NCBI RefSeq assembly: GCF_002086635.1
Contig: NZ_MVHD01000002.1
Coordinates: forward strand, 124,001-188,000
Direction: 5' to 3'
Length of the DNA stretch: 64,000 nucleotides
DNA from: Mycobacterium alsense
GTDB lineage: Bacteria; Actinomycetota; Actinomycetes; Mycobacteriales; Mycobacteriaceae
Position numbers and translations under genes: made by a program
Notes under the pieces: generated by a model
Told to the model about the DNA's origin: nothing
Databases searched by the model: none
What the model saw: only the letters and a program-made list of their open reading frames with translations
In this document: piece by piece, positions 25,892 through 34,731 of the stretch
How positions within the stretch are numbered: the first letter of the stretch is position 1
Layout of the letters: every line of letters begins with the position of its first letter

Positions 25892-28228
25892 TCACAAGCC
25901 CGCCGGCCGCACGCTGGTGACCCCGGCGGCGCGCAATTCGGCCAGATCCCGTCTCCCGCGCCCCAGCACGCCGGTGAGCACCTCATCGGTGTGCTGGCCG
26001 TACAGCGGCGGCACCCGCCTGATCCAGCGCCGCGGCCTGCCCAGGAACGCGAAGGGCATCCCGGTGCACAAGAACGAGCCCGCGACCGGATGGTCGACGG
26101 TTTCCCAGAAGCCGCGGGCGAGCAACTGCGGATCGTTCAGCAGTTCCGCCGCCGCGGTGACGCGCGCGGCAGCCACCCCGGCCGCGCGCAGCGCATCGAC
26201 CGCGTCGGCCACCGCACGGCGGGCGGCCCATTCGGCGATCTGCTTGTCGATCTCGTCGGCACGGTCCCGCCACCCGTCCTCGTCCGCGCCGAGCTCGGTT
26301 CGGTCGATCAGCCGCGCCAACCCGACCCGCGCGGCGTCACCCATCGCGGCCAGGGCGACCCATTCGTCCTCGCCCCGGCACGGGTAGACGCCCTGCGGTG
26401 TAGCACCCGGCCCGCGATTTCCGTTGCGCCGCAGCTTGATTCCGTTGCACGAGTACTCAACCAGCATCTCGGCGGCCACGTTCAGCGCGGCCTCGACCAT
26501 GGTGGACTCGACGAGCATGCCGAAGCCGTCGCCGTCCCGGATCACCAGCGCCGCGACCGCGGCGAACGCGGCGTGCAGTCCCGCGATCGGGTCGCACACG
26601 CCGCGCGGAATCACCGGCGGGCCGTCGGCATGCCCGGTCATCCACGCCATCCCCGTCGCCTGCTCCATCGTCTGCGCGAAGCCGACGCGGTCACGCCACG
26701 GGCCGTCGAGACCGAACGCCGGCATCCGGACCATGATGGCGCGCGGGTTCGCGGCCGCCACGGCGTCCCACTCCAACCCGAAATTCGCCATCACCCGGGG
26801 GGAGAAGTTCTCGATGACGAGATCGCTTGCCGCGACAAGCTCCAACGCGACAGCACGGCCGGCCTCGGTGCCGAGCTCGACGCTGATGCCGCGCTTGTTG
26901 TTGTTGCTGCACAGGAACACCGGGCCCCACTCCCACCATTGGTCCCAGTCCGGGGGGCGCCCGGCGGAGAACCTCATGCCGTCGGGCCGGCGCACGCCCT
27001 CGATCTTGATCACGTCGGCGCCCAGCGCACCGAGCAGCTGCGTGGCGACCGGTCCCGCCCAGAACGCGGTGAAGTCGGTGATCCGGGTATCGGAAAGCGG
27101 CAGCGCGTCGGCGTCGGCGCCCTCGGGCCGGCGCGGCCGCGGCGGCCAGTGGACCCGCCCGGCGTCGGCGCCGAGTTCCGGCGGCACGCCGGGCGGCCGG
27201 GTCGTCATCGCGTCGCTGCGATAGGGTACCCGCGGCTGCAGCACACCCCGCTCCGATTCGGTGAACACGCCGCGTTGAACGAAATGATCGATCGTCGGCA
27301 GCATTTCGGGTGTCGCGATCGGAGCCACCGGGATTCGCAACGCTACCGCGAGGTCGACGATCTCCTGCGTGCTGCGCGCCCGGGTCCACCGGGTGACCAT
27401 GGCGAGGAATTCGTCGCGGCGCTCGACGCGACCCGCGAACGATGCCAGCTCGGCGTCGTCCACCAGGTCGGCCCGGTCGATCATGACCAGGAAGTCCTGG
27501 AACTGCTGCGCGGTGATGGTGCAGAACCCGACCATGCCGTCGGCGGTGGGGACGATCGACGGCAGCTCCAGGCTGCGTTGGTGCAGCAGCGAATCCGCGC
27601 CCAGCACGCTGGCGGACATGGCCGACAGGCCGCCCATCGCGATGGCCATCGCCTCGTAGGTCGAGACGTCGACGACCTCCCCGCGGCCGCCCCGGGCGGC
27701 GTGGCGGGCCGCGGCGGCGGCGACCGCGGCGGCGAAGGTGCCCGCCAGCCACTCGCCGAGCCGCCCGCCCGCCTGCACCGGCTCGTCACCGGGCCAGCCG
27801 CGTCCGGCGATCGACCCGCACAACGCCTGCAGGATGAACTCGTTGGCGATGAGCTGGTCGTCGACATACGGGCCGGCGGTGCCGAACGGCGTCACCGCCA
27901 CCACCACCGCCGACGGACCGGTGTGGGCGGTGAGGTCGTCGAGGGCCCAGGCGTCGGTCAGGTCGGTGAGCACGATGTCCGCGCCGGCGAGCAGTGCCGC
28001 CGCCTCCGGCCGGGCGGCGACCACCGACCTCTTGCCGGCCGCCAGATAGCCGAACAGCGCGCCCGGCGGGCCGCCGGCCGACCAGCGACGCATGGAGTCG
28101 CCCTGCGGCGCCTCGATTTTCACGACGTCGGCGCCGGCGTCGGCGAACATCTTGCCGCAGTAGGACACCGCGATGCCGTTGGACTGCTCCAGCACCCGCC
28201 AGCCGGCGAACGGTGCCCGGTCGGCCAC
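25892..28228 (-). CDS. Double-domain class III (CaiB/BaiF) CoA-transferase
   Basis: A 778-residue protein made of two family III CoA-transferase domains, about 1-375 and 380-778; single enzymes are near 400 residues. Both halves show family strands (ADAGADVVKIEAP; LGALGADVIKIEG). The second half has CDPIAGLHAA, where the Asp is at the position that forms the aspartyl-CoA intermediate. The matching place in the first half reads AGGRLGEWLAG and has no Asp. Class III enzymes move CoA between carboxylic acids. The GTG start at 28228 is 2 bp after the amidohydrolase gene. Confidence 0.9.
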   Translation of the reverse strand: MADRAPFAGWRVLEQSNGIAVSYCGKMFADAGADVVKIEAPQGDSMRRWSAGGPPGALFGYLAAGKRSVVAARPEAAALLAGADIVLTDLTDAWALDDLTAHTGPSAVVVAVTPFGTAGPYVDDQLIANEFILQALCGSIAGRGWPGDEPVQAGGRLGEWLAGTFAAAVAAAAARHAARGGRGEVVDVSTYEAMAIAMGGLSAMSASVLGADSLLHQRSLELPSIVPTADGMVGFCTITAQQFQDFLVMIDRADLVDDAELASFAGRVERRDEFLAMVTRWTRARSTQEIVDLAVALRIPVAPIATPEMLPTIDHFVQRGVFTESERGVLQPRVPYRSDAMTTRPPGVPPELGADAGRVHWPPRPRRPEGADADALPLSDTRITDFTAFWAGPVATQLLGALGADVIKIEGVRRPDGMRFSAGRPPDWDQWWEWGPVFLCSNNNKRGISVELGTEAGRAVALELVAASDLVIENFSPRVMANFGLEWDAVAAANPRAIMVRMPAFGLDGPWRDRVGFAQTMEQATGMAWMTGHADGPPVIPRGVCDPIAGLHAAFAAVAALVIRDGDGFGMLVESTMVEAALNVAAEMLVEYSCNGIKLRRNGNRGPGATPQGVYPCRGEDEWVALAAMGDAARVGLARLIDRTELGADEDGWRDRADEIDKQIAEWAARRAVADAVDALRAAGVAAARVTAAAELLNDPQLLARGFWETVDHPVAGSFLCTGMPFAFLGRPRRWIRRVPPLYGQHTDEVLTGVLGRGRRDLAELRAAGVTSVRPAGL

Positions 28229-28230
28229 GC

Positions 28231-29583
28231 TCAGTTGCCCAGGGTGGTGGCGCGCATCCCAGCGGATCGCCGGGAAATGTCAGAAGCCTCCGCGGTCACC
28301 TGTGCCTGCAGCGCGAACTGCGTCATCCGGGTCCACGCGTCGCGGTCACGCTGGCCGGCCGGGCGGCCGACGTGCGTGACGACGTCGACGTCGGTGGCCT
28401 GCGAACGCAGGTAGCCGGCGCGGGCATGCTCCTTGGGGAGGTACCGGAACGGGTCGAACGAGTATGCGGCCATGGCGTTTTCGTGGGTGATCTTGTTGAT
28501 CACCGAGTCGTCGAGGTGACCCATGGTTTCCATGACGTCCTCGGGCGCGAACGGCCAATTGCTGTCGGAATGCGGGAAGTCGGACTCCCAGCACAGCATG
28601 TCCTCGTTGAACCAATCCAGATTGCGGACGCCGACCTTGTCGCTGATGAAGCAGGTGTAAAAGTGCCGCTTGAACACGTCGGTCGGGCCGCCGTAGCCGG
28701 GCGGGAACTTCGCCAGCGTCCAGCCCGAATGCCGGTTGTGGACGTGCTCGGCGCGCCACAGGAAGTAGGGGATCCAGCCGACGTCGCCCTCGGTCAGCGA
28801 GAACTTCAATTGCGGGAAGTCGGCCCAGAATTCGGCCCAGATCAGTTCGGTGAAGGTGAACATGCTCATCATCGACGACGCCGTCATCTGCACGCTCGGC
28901 GGGGCGTCGCTGGACACCTGTGGGGACCGCGACGCCGAGCCGACGTGGGTGCACAGCACGGTCTTGTTCTCGCACGCCGCCTCGAACAGCGGATACCAAT
29001 ACTTGGTGTGAATGCTCGGCATCTGCAACGCCTCCGGGTTCTCGGAGAACGTCACCGCGTGACAACCCTTGTCCGCCAGGCGTTTCACTTCCTTCGCCGC
29101 CTCGGCCACGTCGAACAGCGGCAGGATGCCGCAGGGGATGAACCGGCCCGGGTAGGCCGCGCACCACTCGTCGACGTGCCAGTCGTTGTAGGCCTTGATC
29201 ATCACCAGGTTGATGTCGCGGTCCGGTCCCTGGTTGAGCACCTGGCCCGAAAAACCGGTGAAGTTGGGGAAATTGAGACCGGCCAGCTGGCCGCCGGCGT
29301 TCATGTCGCGGACGCGCTCGTCGACGTTGAAGCAACCCGGCCGCATCTCGTCGTAGCGCGACGCGTCGATGTTGTACATCTCGCGGGGTTTGCCGGCGAC
29401 GGCGTTCAGGCCCATGTTCCGCCCGCGCACCTCGCCGTAGTACCACTGCTGGATGCCGTCGGGCTCGACGACGACCCGGGGCGCGAGCTCCTTGTACTTG
29501 GCGGGGACGTGCGCGTCGAACATGTCGGCCGGCTCGGCGATGTGGTCGTCCACGCTGATCAGGATCAGGTCGTCCTTGTTCAT
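28231..29583 (-). CDS. Amidohydrolase-2-family metal-dependent hydrolase/decarboxylase
   Basis: A 450-residue member of the amidohydrolase_2 (ACMSD-like) group. It begins with ISVDDHIAEP, carrying D-D-H instead of the classical HxH, and has THVGS and WESDFPHSDSNWP late in the protein, the usual set of metal ligands in this group. Such enzymes are hydrolases or non-oxidative decarboxylases. The ATG at 29583 sits behind GAGGAG, so I prefer it to a GTG at 29601. It is the first gene of the six-gene leftward operon and faces the LacI gene across a two-operator region. Confidence 0.88.
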   Translation of the reverse strand: MNKDDLILISVDDHIAEPADMFDAHVPAKYKELAPRVVVEPDGIQQWYYGEVRGRNMGLNAVAGKPREMYNIDASRYDEMRPGCFNVDERVRDMNAGGQLAGLNFPNFTGFSGQVLNQGPDRDINLVMIKAYNDWHVDEWCAAYPGRFIPCGILPLFDVAEAAKEVKRLADKGCHAVTFSENPEALQMPSIHTKYWYPLFEAACENKTVLCTHVGSASRSPQVSSDAPPSVQMTASSMMSMFTFTELIWAEFWADFPQLKFSLTEGDVGWIPYFLWRAEHVHNRHSGWTLAKFPPGYGGPTDVFKRHFYTCFISDKVGVRNLDWFNEDMLCWESDFPHSDSNWPFAPEDVMETMGHLDDSVINKITHENAMAAYSFDPFRYLPKEHARAGYLRSQATDVDVVTHVGRPAGQRDRDAWTRMTQFALQAQVTAEASDISRRSAGMRATTLGN

Positions 29584-29610
29584 GCCGCGCTCCTCGCCCA
29601 CCGATATAGT

Positions 29611-29621
29611 GACTAGTAGAC
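29611..29621. promoter_or_regulatory. Operator copy 1 between amidohydrolase and LacI genes
   Basis: GACTA-G-TAGAC, an imperfect 5-1-5 palindrome, lies 27 bp upstream of the amidohydrolase ATG inside an AT-rich stretch. With its flanks (GTGACTA...C.AT) it matches 13 of 16 positions of the second copy at 29701. Confidence 0.5.
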
Positions 29622-29700
29622 AATGGCCCCGATCGCGGTGTCAACGGTGCCAACACGCAAGATTGCGCCCGGTTCGCCGAAAGGTCCCGGACAATCATGT

Positions 29701-29711
29701 GACTATTAGTC
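29701..29711. promoter_or_regulatory. Operator copy 2 between amidohydrolase and LacI genes
   Basis: GACTA-T-TAGTC is a perfect 5-1-5 palindrome, 90 bp (centre to centre) from copy 1 and 57 bp upstream of the LacI-family ATG. Two like sites in one divergent region suit a LacI-family tetramer or paired dimers, possibly with looping. Confidence 0.55.
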
Positions 29712-29768
29712 CATCGCGCTTCGCGGTGTCCCGAGACCGCCGATTGCCCCCGCGTGCCACCATGAGGC

Positions 29769-30782
29769 ATGGCGCGGCCCGAAGAGCCCGAAAAGCTCGT
29801 GCAGTTGGGCGCGAACAAGGCCGTGCGGCCCACCAGCGCCGACGTGGCGCGCCTCGCCAGCGTTTCGACCGCCACCGTCAGCTACGTGCTGAACGACGCC
29901 GAGGGCCGCAGGATCTCCGCGGAAACCCGCGAGGCGGTCCAGCGCGCCGCGAAGCTGCTCGGTTACCGGCCCAACCTCGCGGCGCGAAACCTCGCCCGCG
30001 GCAAGAGCGGTGTGGTCCTCTACGTGCTGCCCCACGTCGCGGTGGGCGAGATGCCGATGCAGGCCGGCAGCCGGATGACCACTGAATTGGCGCGCCAGGG
30101 CCTGCTTTCGGTCCAGATCTTCGAGACCGAGGACGATCGCCACGTCGTCGATGCGATCGAGAACCTCGACCCCGTCGCGGTGACGAGCCTGTTCCCGCTC
30201 AGCGGGGCCGCGGCGGCCGCGGTGGAGGCGGCGGGCATACCGCACATCGAGGTGGGCACGCTGCCCGCGCTGCACCGACCGCACCTGTCGGTGGGCGAGC
30301 TGCGGGTCGACCATCTCGTCTCGCGCGGTCACCGCCAGATCGCATTCGCCTACACCGGGATCGCCAAATGGCGTCCGCTGGGCGACTACTGGTTCGAGGG
30401 CGTCGAGCGGGCGGCGCAACTGCGCGACCTTCCGCCCGTTCGCGCCGGCGTCATCACCCTGGACAATGCGGAAGACGTGGTGGCCGGCTGGGTGGCCGAC
30501 GGCGTGACCGCGGTCTGCGGCCAGAGCGACGAGATCGCCTGCCTCGTCCTGTACGGCATTCACCGGGCCGGGCTGTCCTGCCCCGGCGATCTCGCCGTGA
30601 TCGGCGTCGACGCCAGCCCGATGGGGGTGATGAGCACGCCGCCGTTGACGACGGTGGAGTTCAACCCGCGCGCGGTCGCCGACGCCGCGCTCGCCGCCGT
30701 CTTCGAGCGCCTCGGGCCGCCCGCGCCGCCGCCGGCCGAGCCGACCGACGTCGCCCGCCTGATCGAGCGGTCATCCACGTAA
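29769..30782 (+). CDS. LacI-family transcriptional regulator
   Basis: A 337-residue LacI/GalR protein. The DNA-binding helix-turn-helix is TSADVARLASVSTATVSYVLN (about 22-42, quoted in part) with the hinge helix near RPNLAARNLARG (68-79). A periplasmic-binding-protein-like domain follows, ending VVEF-type strands before a short Pro-rich tail. It probably senses a small molecule of the pathway encoded around it. It is divergent from the amidohydrolase operon and co-directional with the ALDH, DUF1214 and sulfotransferase genes. Confidence 0.9.
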   Translation: MARPEEPEKLVQLGANKAVRPTSADVARLASVSTATVSYVLNDAEGRRISAETREAVQRAAKLLGYRPNLAARNLARGKSGVVLYVLPHVAVGEMPMQAGSRMTTELARQGLLSVQIFETEDDRHVVDAIENLDPVAVTSLFPLSGAAAAAVEAAGIPHIEVGTLPALHRPHLSVGELRVDHLVSRGHRQIAFAYTGIAKWRPLGDYWFEGVERAAQLRDLPPVRAGVITLDNAEDVVAGWVADGVTAVCGQSDEIACLVLYGIHRAGLSCPGDLAVIGVDASPMGVMSTPPLTTVEFNPRAVADAALAAVFERLGPPAPPPAEPTDVARLIERSST

Positions 30783-30920
30783 CTGGGCGAAAATCGTCGC
30801 ATCTGACAACGCTGGACACCGAAAAATCCTCATCTGCGGACTTTTTCCCCGGCTGGACATTCGGTGGTTACGCGCATAACCTCGGCTGTCGAATCGCAAC
30901 GGCGCGAGAAGGGAAACCGC

Positions 30921-32375
30921 ATGTCGGTGCAGGCTGTGCTCGATGAGATCCGCGAACGACCCGGCAGCGGTGAGACGATCGCGGTCGTCGATCCGGCCAC
31001 CGAGGAGCAGGTCACCGAGTTCAAGGACTGTGGCCGCGAAGCCGTGGACGCCGCGGTCGCGCGCGCGAGGGCGTCCTTCGAGTCCGGTGTCTGGCGGGAT
31101 CTGCCGCCCAGCGAGCGGGCCAAGATCCTGTGGCGCGTCGGCGAGCTGATCGACCAGAACGCGGAGATCCTGGCCGAGCTCGAATCCCTCAACGCCGGCA
31201 TGACACCCCTGCAGGCGCAGGGCACCGTCACCGTCGGCTCCGAGTTCTTCCGCTATTACGCCGGCTGGTGCACCAAGATCGAGGGCATCGCGGCCGACGT
31301 CCACACCGGCGGCCTCACCGGCATCGACTCGCACCAGCACGCCTACACGCTCAAGGAACCCTACGGCGTCGTCGGGCTGATATTCCCCTGGAACGGACCG
31401 GTTTTCAATTTCTGCGCCAAGCTCGCGCCGTCGCTGGCGGCGGGGTGCAGCAGCGTCGTCAAGCCGGCCGAGGAGACCCCGCTGTCGGCGCTGGTGCTGG
31501 ACAACATCCTGCACGAGGCCGGCGTGCCCGAGGGCGTCGCGAACCTGCTGCTGGGCTACGGGCACACCGCGGGCGCGGCGATCACCGCGCACCAAGGCGT
31601 CGAAAAGGTCGCCTTCACCGGGTCGACCGAAGTCGGCAGGGCGATCGTGCACGCGGCGGGTGACAGCAACCTGAAGAAGGTCACCCTCGAGCTCGGCGGC
31701 AAGTCCCCGGTGGTCGTCTTCGACGACGCCGACCTGACCAAGGCCGTGCCGATGGCGGCGTTCGGCACCTTCATCCACTCCGGCCAGGCCTGCGTCTGCG
31801 GATCGCGCATCTTCGTCCAGCGCGGCATCTACGAGCAGTTCGTGGAGCAGCTCGCGAACGTCGCCAACGGCCTGCCGCAGGGCGGACCCAAGGACGAGGG
31901 GAGCCTGATCGGCCCGCTGATCAGCCAAAAACAGCTCACCCGCGTGCTGGGCTACCTCGACCAGGGGCGCTCCGAAGGCGTCGAGGTCGTCACCGGCGGG
32001 CACCGCCTCGACCGCAAGGGCTACTTCGTCCACCCGACCGTGCTGACCAACGTCGCCACCACGAGCCGGCTGTTTCAGGAGGAGATCTTCGGGCCGGTGG
32101 TCACGGTCATCCCGTTCGACGACGAGGACGAGGCGGTCGCCCTGGCCAACGACAGCACCTACGGGCTGGCCGCGACCGCCTGGACCTCAGACCTGGGCCG
32201 CGCGCACCGAATCGCCAAGCGGCTCAAGGCCGGGACCGTCGGGCTGAACTGCCAGATGCAGTTCGACCATTCCATGCCCTTCGGCGGGTACAAGCAGTCC
32301 GGCTGGGGCTACGAGTCCGGCAAGGCGGGCTTGGAGACATACCTGCAAACCAAAGTCGTCTGGGCGCAGATGTAA
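30921..32375 (+). CDS. NAD(P)-dependent aldehyde dehydrogenase
   Basis: A 484-residue ALDH. The general base is Glu257 in LELGGK, and the nucleophile is Cys291 in SGQACVCGSR. The motifs GLIFPWNGP and KPAEETPLSAL, and the late PFGGYKQSGWG, place it in the classical betaine/phenylacetaldehyde-type ALDH clan. It oxidises an aldehyde to the acid. GAGAAGGGAA precedes ATG 30921. It lies 138 bp after the LacI gene; that gap shows only a weak AT-rich patch. It may supply the acid that the CoA-transferase or FadD proteins activate. Confidence 0.93.
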   Translation: MSVQAVLDEIRERPGSGETIAVVDPATEEQVTEFKDCGREAVDAAVARARASFESGVWRDLPPSERAKILWRVGELIDQNAEILAELESLNAGMTPLQAQGTVTVGSEFFRYYAGWCTKIEGIAADVHTGGLTGIDSHQHAYTLKEPYGVVGLIFPWNGPVFNFCAKLAPSLAAGCSSVVKPAEETPLSALVLDNILHEAGVPEGVANLLLGYGHTAGAAITAHQGVEKVAFTGSTEVGRAIVHAAGDSNLKKVTLELGGKSPVVVFDDADLTKAVPMAAFGTFIHSGQACVCGSRIFVQRGIYEQFVEQLANVANGLPQGGPKDEGSLIGPLISQKQLTRVLGYLDQGRSEGVEVVTGGHRLDRKGYFVHPTVLTNVATTSRLFQEEIFGPVVTVIPFDDEDEAVALANDSTYGLAATAWTSDLGRAHRIAKRLKAGTVGLNCQMQFDHSMPFGGYKQSGWGYESGKAGLETYLQTKVVWAQM

Positions 32376-32427
32376 TCGGCCACACCACATTCGGGCAATT
32401 CGGCGCCCGGAGGCCGACACATCGTCT

Positions 32428-33552
32428 ATGCATGTGACTATGGCTGAAAACCAGGCGCCGGAATCGTCCGATCAGCTGGGCCCGAAGGCGCGCGCCGCGT
32501 GGCAGTTCTTCCAGCAGATGCTGGCCGATGTCACCAAGATCGTCATCGAGGACGCCGAATCGGAACGGGAGCTGCTCGAGGGGATGCGCGTCATCGCCCG
32601 CGTCTCCTCGCTGTGCGCGCAGCTGTCCGTCGAGGCCGACCCCGACCGGCCGTCGTTCTCCGACATGTGTTCTCCGACAAGGATGGTCGGCGGACCCAAC
32701 CCCGACGGCGCCTACTACCTGGCGATGATCCGCGGCGACCGCAGCTACCGGATCACCGGCGCCCGCGGCACCAGCGCCTACCTCGGCTTCCAGATCCTCG
32801 CCGGCACCGGGCTGACGCCCCGCCGGATGGCCAACTATGTCAGCGACTCCGACCTGTCGCTCAAACCCGGCGACGGGGGCGGCGAATTCGCGCTGGTGCT
32901 CTCGGCGGAGGAACCCGCCGATCTCGCCGGTGCCCAATGGGTGAAGATCCCCGACGACGCGTCGTCGGTGGTCGTCCGGGAGTACATCGGCGATCCCGCG
33001 GCCGAGGAGCTGGCCACGATGCGCATCGAGGCCCTCGACCCCGACCCGCTGGCACCGCTGACCGACGGCGAGCTCGCCGACCAGTTCACGGCGATGGCGT
33101 GGACGTTGATGAAACTCGTTACGCTGCACCGCACCATCAAGCCGGAGCTGGTGACCACCCCGAACACGCTGGTGACGGCCGAGGCCGCCGACCTCGGCGC
33201 GGCCGACACCACCCCGGACAACCTGTACATGATGGGAACCTTTCGGCTCGACCCCGACCAGGCGCTGGTGCTCGACATCGCGCCGCCCGACACCCGCTAC
33301 TGGAACGTGACCCTGGAAAGCATCTGGCACGAGTGCCTGGAGCCGCGCCACCGGCACAGCTCGGTGACCAATCGCGGGGTGCGCCCGGGCGCGGACGGGC
33401 GGGTGCGCATCGCAATCTCCGCGGAGGACTTCGGCTTTGGCCACTGGCTCGACACCGGCGGGCGGCGACGGGGGTTCGTGGTAGTGCGCTGGCTGGACAA
33501 CCCCACCCCGCCCGACGTCTCGGTGGCGGTCCGCAGGCGCGGGGACCGGTGA
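32428..33552 (+). CDS. DUF1214-domain protein
   Basis: A 374-residue protein with the DUF1214 module in its C-terminal part (NTLVTAEAADLGAADTTPDNLYMMGTFRL... then DTRYWNVTLESIWHECLEPR). Proteins of this type often occur next to sulfotransferases or lipid genes in mycobacteria; the biochemical role is not known. No signal peptide or membrane helix is evident. The start could be ATG 32428, GTG 32434 or ATG 32440; GGAGG stands near 32410. The TGA overlaps the sulfotransferase ATG (TGATG), so the two genes are coupled. Confidence 0.85.
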   Translation: MHVTMAENQAPESSDQLGPKARAAWQFFQQMLADVTKIVIEDAESERELLEGMRVIARVSSLCAQLSVEADPDRPSFSDMCSPTRMVGGPNPDGAYYLAMIRGDRSYRITGARGTSAYLGFQILAGTGLTPRRMANYVSDSDLSLKPGDGGGEFALVLSAEEPADLAGAQWVKIPDDASSVVVREYIGDPAAEELATMRIEALDPDPLAPLTDGELADQFTAMAWTLMKLVTLHRTIKPELVTTPNTLVTAEAADLGAADTTPDNLYMMGTFRLDPDQALVLDIAPPDTRYWNVTLESIWHECLEPRHRHSSVTNRGVRPGADGRVRIAISAEDFGFGHWLDTGGRRRGFVVVRWLDNPTPPDVSVAVRRRGDR

Positions 33553-34724
33553 TGACGTTGCGGGAGCGGTTCGCGCCGGAGCGGCTCATCGCCACCGCGT
33601 GCGAGGAGGCCGGGACCGACGACTTCGGCGGGGACGGCTGGCGGCCGGGGCTGCAGCGGCTGACCGACGGGCTGATCAACGAGGCGCGGCTGTCGGCCAT
33701 CGGCGTCGAGATCGCCTATCTCGATGTCATGCGCGCCCTGAAGAACCGGCTGGACGTGATGGCCTGGCGCAAGCAGCATCCCCAGGTCGCGGCGCGGCCG
33801 GTCACCGCGCCGATCGTCATCGTCGGGCAGCCCCGCACCGGCACCACGATCCTCTACGACCTGCTCGCCCAGGATCCCGACCTGCGCGCCCCACTCACCT
33901 GGGAGGTCGACGCGCCCTGTCCGGTGCCGCGGCCCGAGACCTATCACGACGATCCGCGCATCGCGCAGACGCAGGCCAGCATCGAGCTCTCCGAGCAGAT
34001 CATCCCCGGATTCCTGGCGTTTCACCCGATGGGCGCCCTCGTCGGCCAGGAGTGCGTCCGCATCACCGCCAGCGAATTCACCAGCATGATCTTTTCGGTG
34101 CAGTACCGCCTGCCGAGCTACTACCGCTGGCTGCTGTACGAGGCGGACCACGCCGGCGCCTACCGGTTTCACCGAATCTTCCTGCAGCACCTGCAGTCCG
34201 GCGTGCCCGGCCAGTGGCTGTTGAAGTCGCCGGCGCACCTGTGGCACCTCGACGACCTGCTGGCCGAGTATCCCGACGCGCTGATCGTGCAGACGCACCG
34301 CGACCCGCTCAACGTCATCTCGTCGATCGCCGCGCTGACCCATCACCTCCGGCGGATGGGCAGCGACGAATCGGACATCGCCGAGTGCGCCGCGCAGTCC
34401 TACGAAGAGATCGTCGTCGGCCTCGAGCGGGAGATGGCGCTGCGCGAGGCCGGCGCCATCCCCGCCGGACGCGTGATCGACGTGCTGTTCACCGATTTCA
34501 TGAACGACCCGTGGACCACGATCGACGACATCTATCGCAAGCTGGGCCGCCAACTGCGGCCCGAGACCGAGCAGAAGATGCGCGAGTTCCTGGCCGCCCA
34601 CCCCGGGGACGGCGGCGGGAGCCGCTACACCTGGTCGGACACCGGCCTGGACGCCGGCGAGGTCCGCGAGCGGGTGCGCGCGTACCAGGACCGCTACGGG
34701 GTGCCGACCGAGCGGTTGCGCTGA
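33552..34724 (+). CDS. Sulfotransferase family protein
   Basis: A 390-residue PAPS-dependent sulfotransferase of the mycobacterial type. The 5'-phosphosulfate loop is GQPRTGTT (92-99), and the 3'-phosphate region is QTHRDPLNVISS (about 252-263). The N-terminal ATACEEAGTDDFGGDGW is the family's opening helix and matches the broken gene at 4706-5046. The family adds sulfate to lipids or small molecules; the acceptor is unknown. ATG 33552 overlaps the DUF1214 stop. It is the last gene before the phage-like insert, whose first stop codon lies only 8 bp away. Confidence 0.92.
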   Translation: MTLRERFAPERLIATACEEAGTDDFGGDGWRPGLQRLTDGLINEARLSAIGVEIAYLDVMRALKNRLDVMAWRKQHPQVAARPVTAPIVIVGQPRTGTTILYDLLAQDPDLRAPLTWEVDAPCPVPRPETYHDDPRIAQTQASIELSEQIIPGFLAFHPMGALVGQECVRITASEFTSMIFSVQYRLPSYYRWLLYEADHAGAYRFHRIFLQHLQSGVPGQWLLKSPAHLWHLDDLLAEYPDALIVQTHRDPLNVISSIAALTHHLRRMGSDESDIAECAAQSYEEIVVGLEREMALREAGAIPAGRVIDVLFTDFMNDPWTTIDDIYRKLGRQLRPETEQKMREFLAAHPGDGGGSRYTWSDTGLDAGEVRERVRAYQDRYGVPTERLR

Positions 34725-34731
34725 GTTGACC

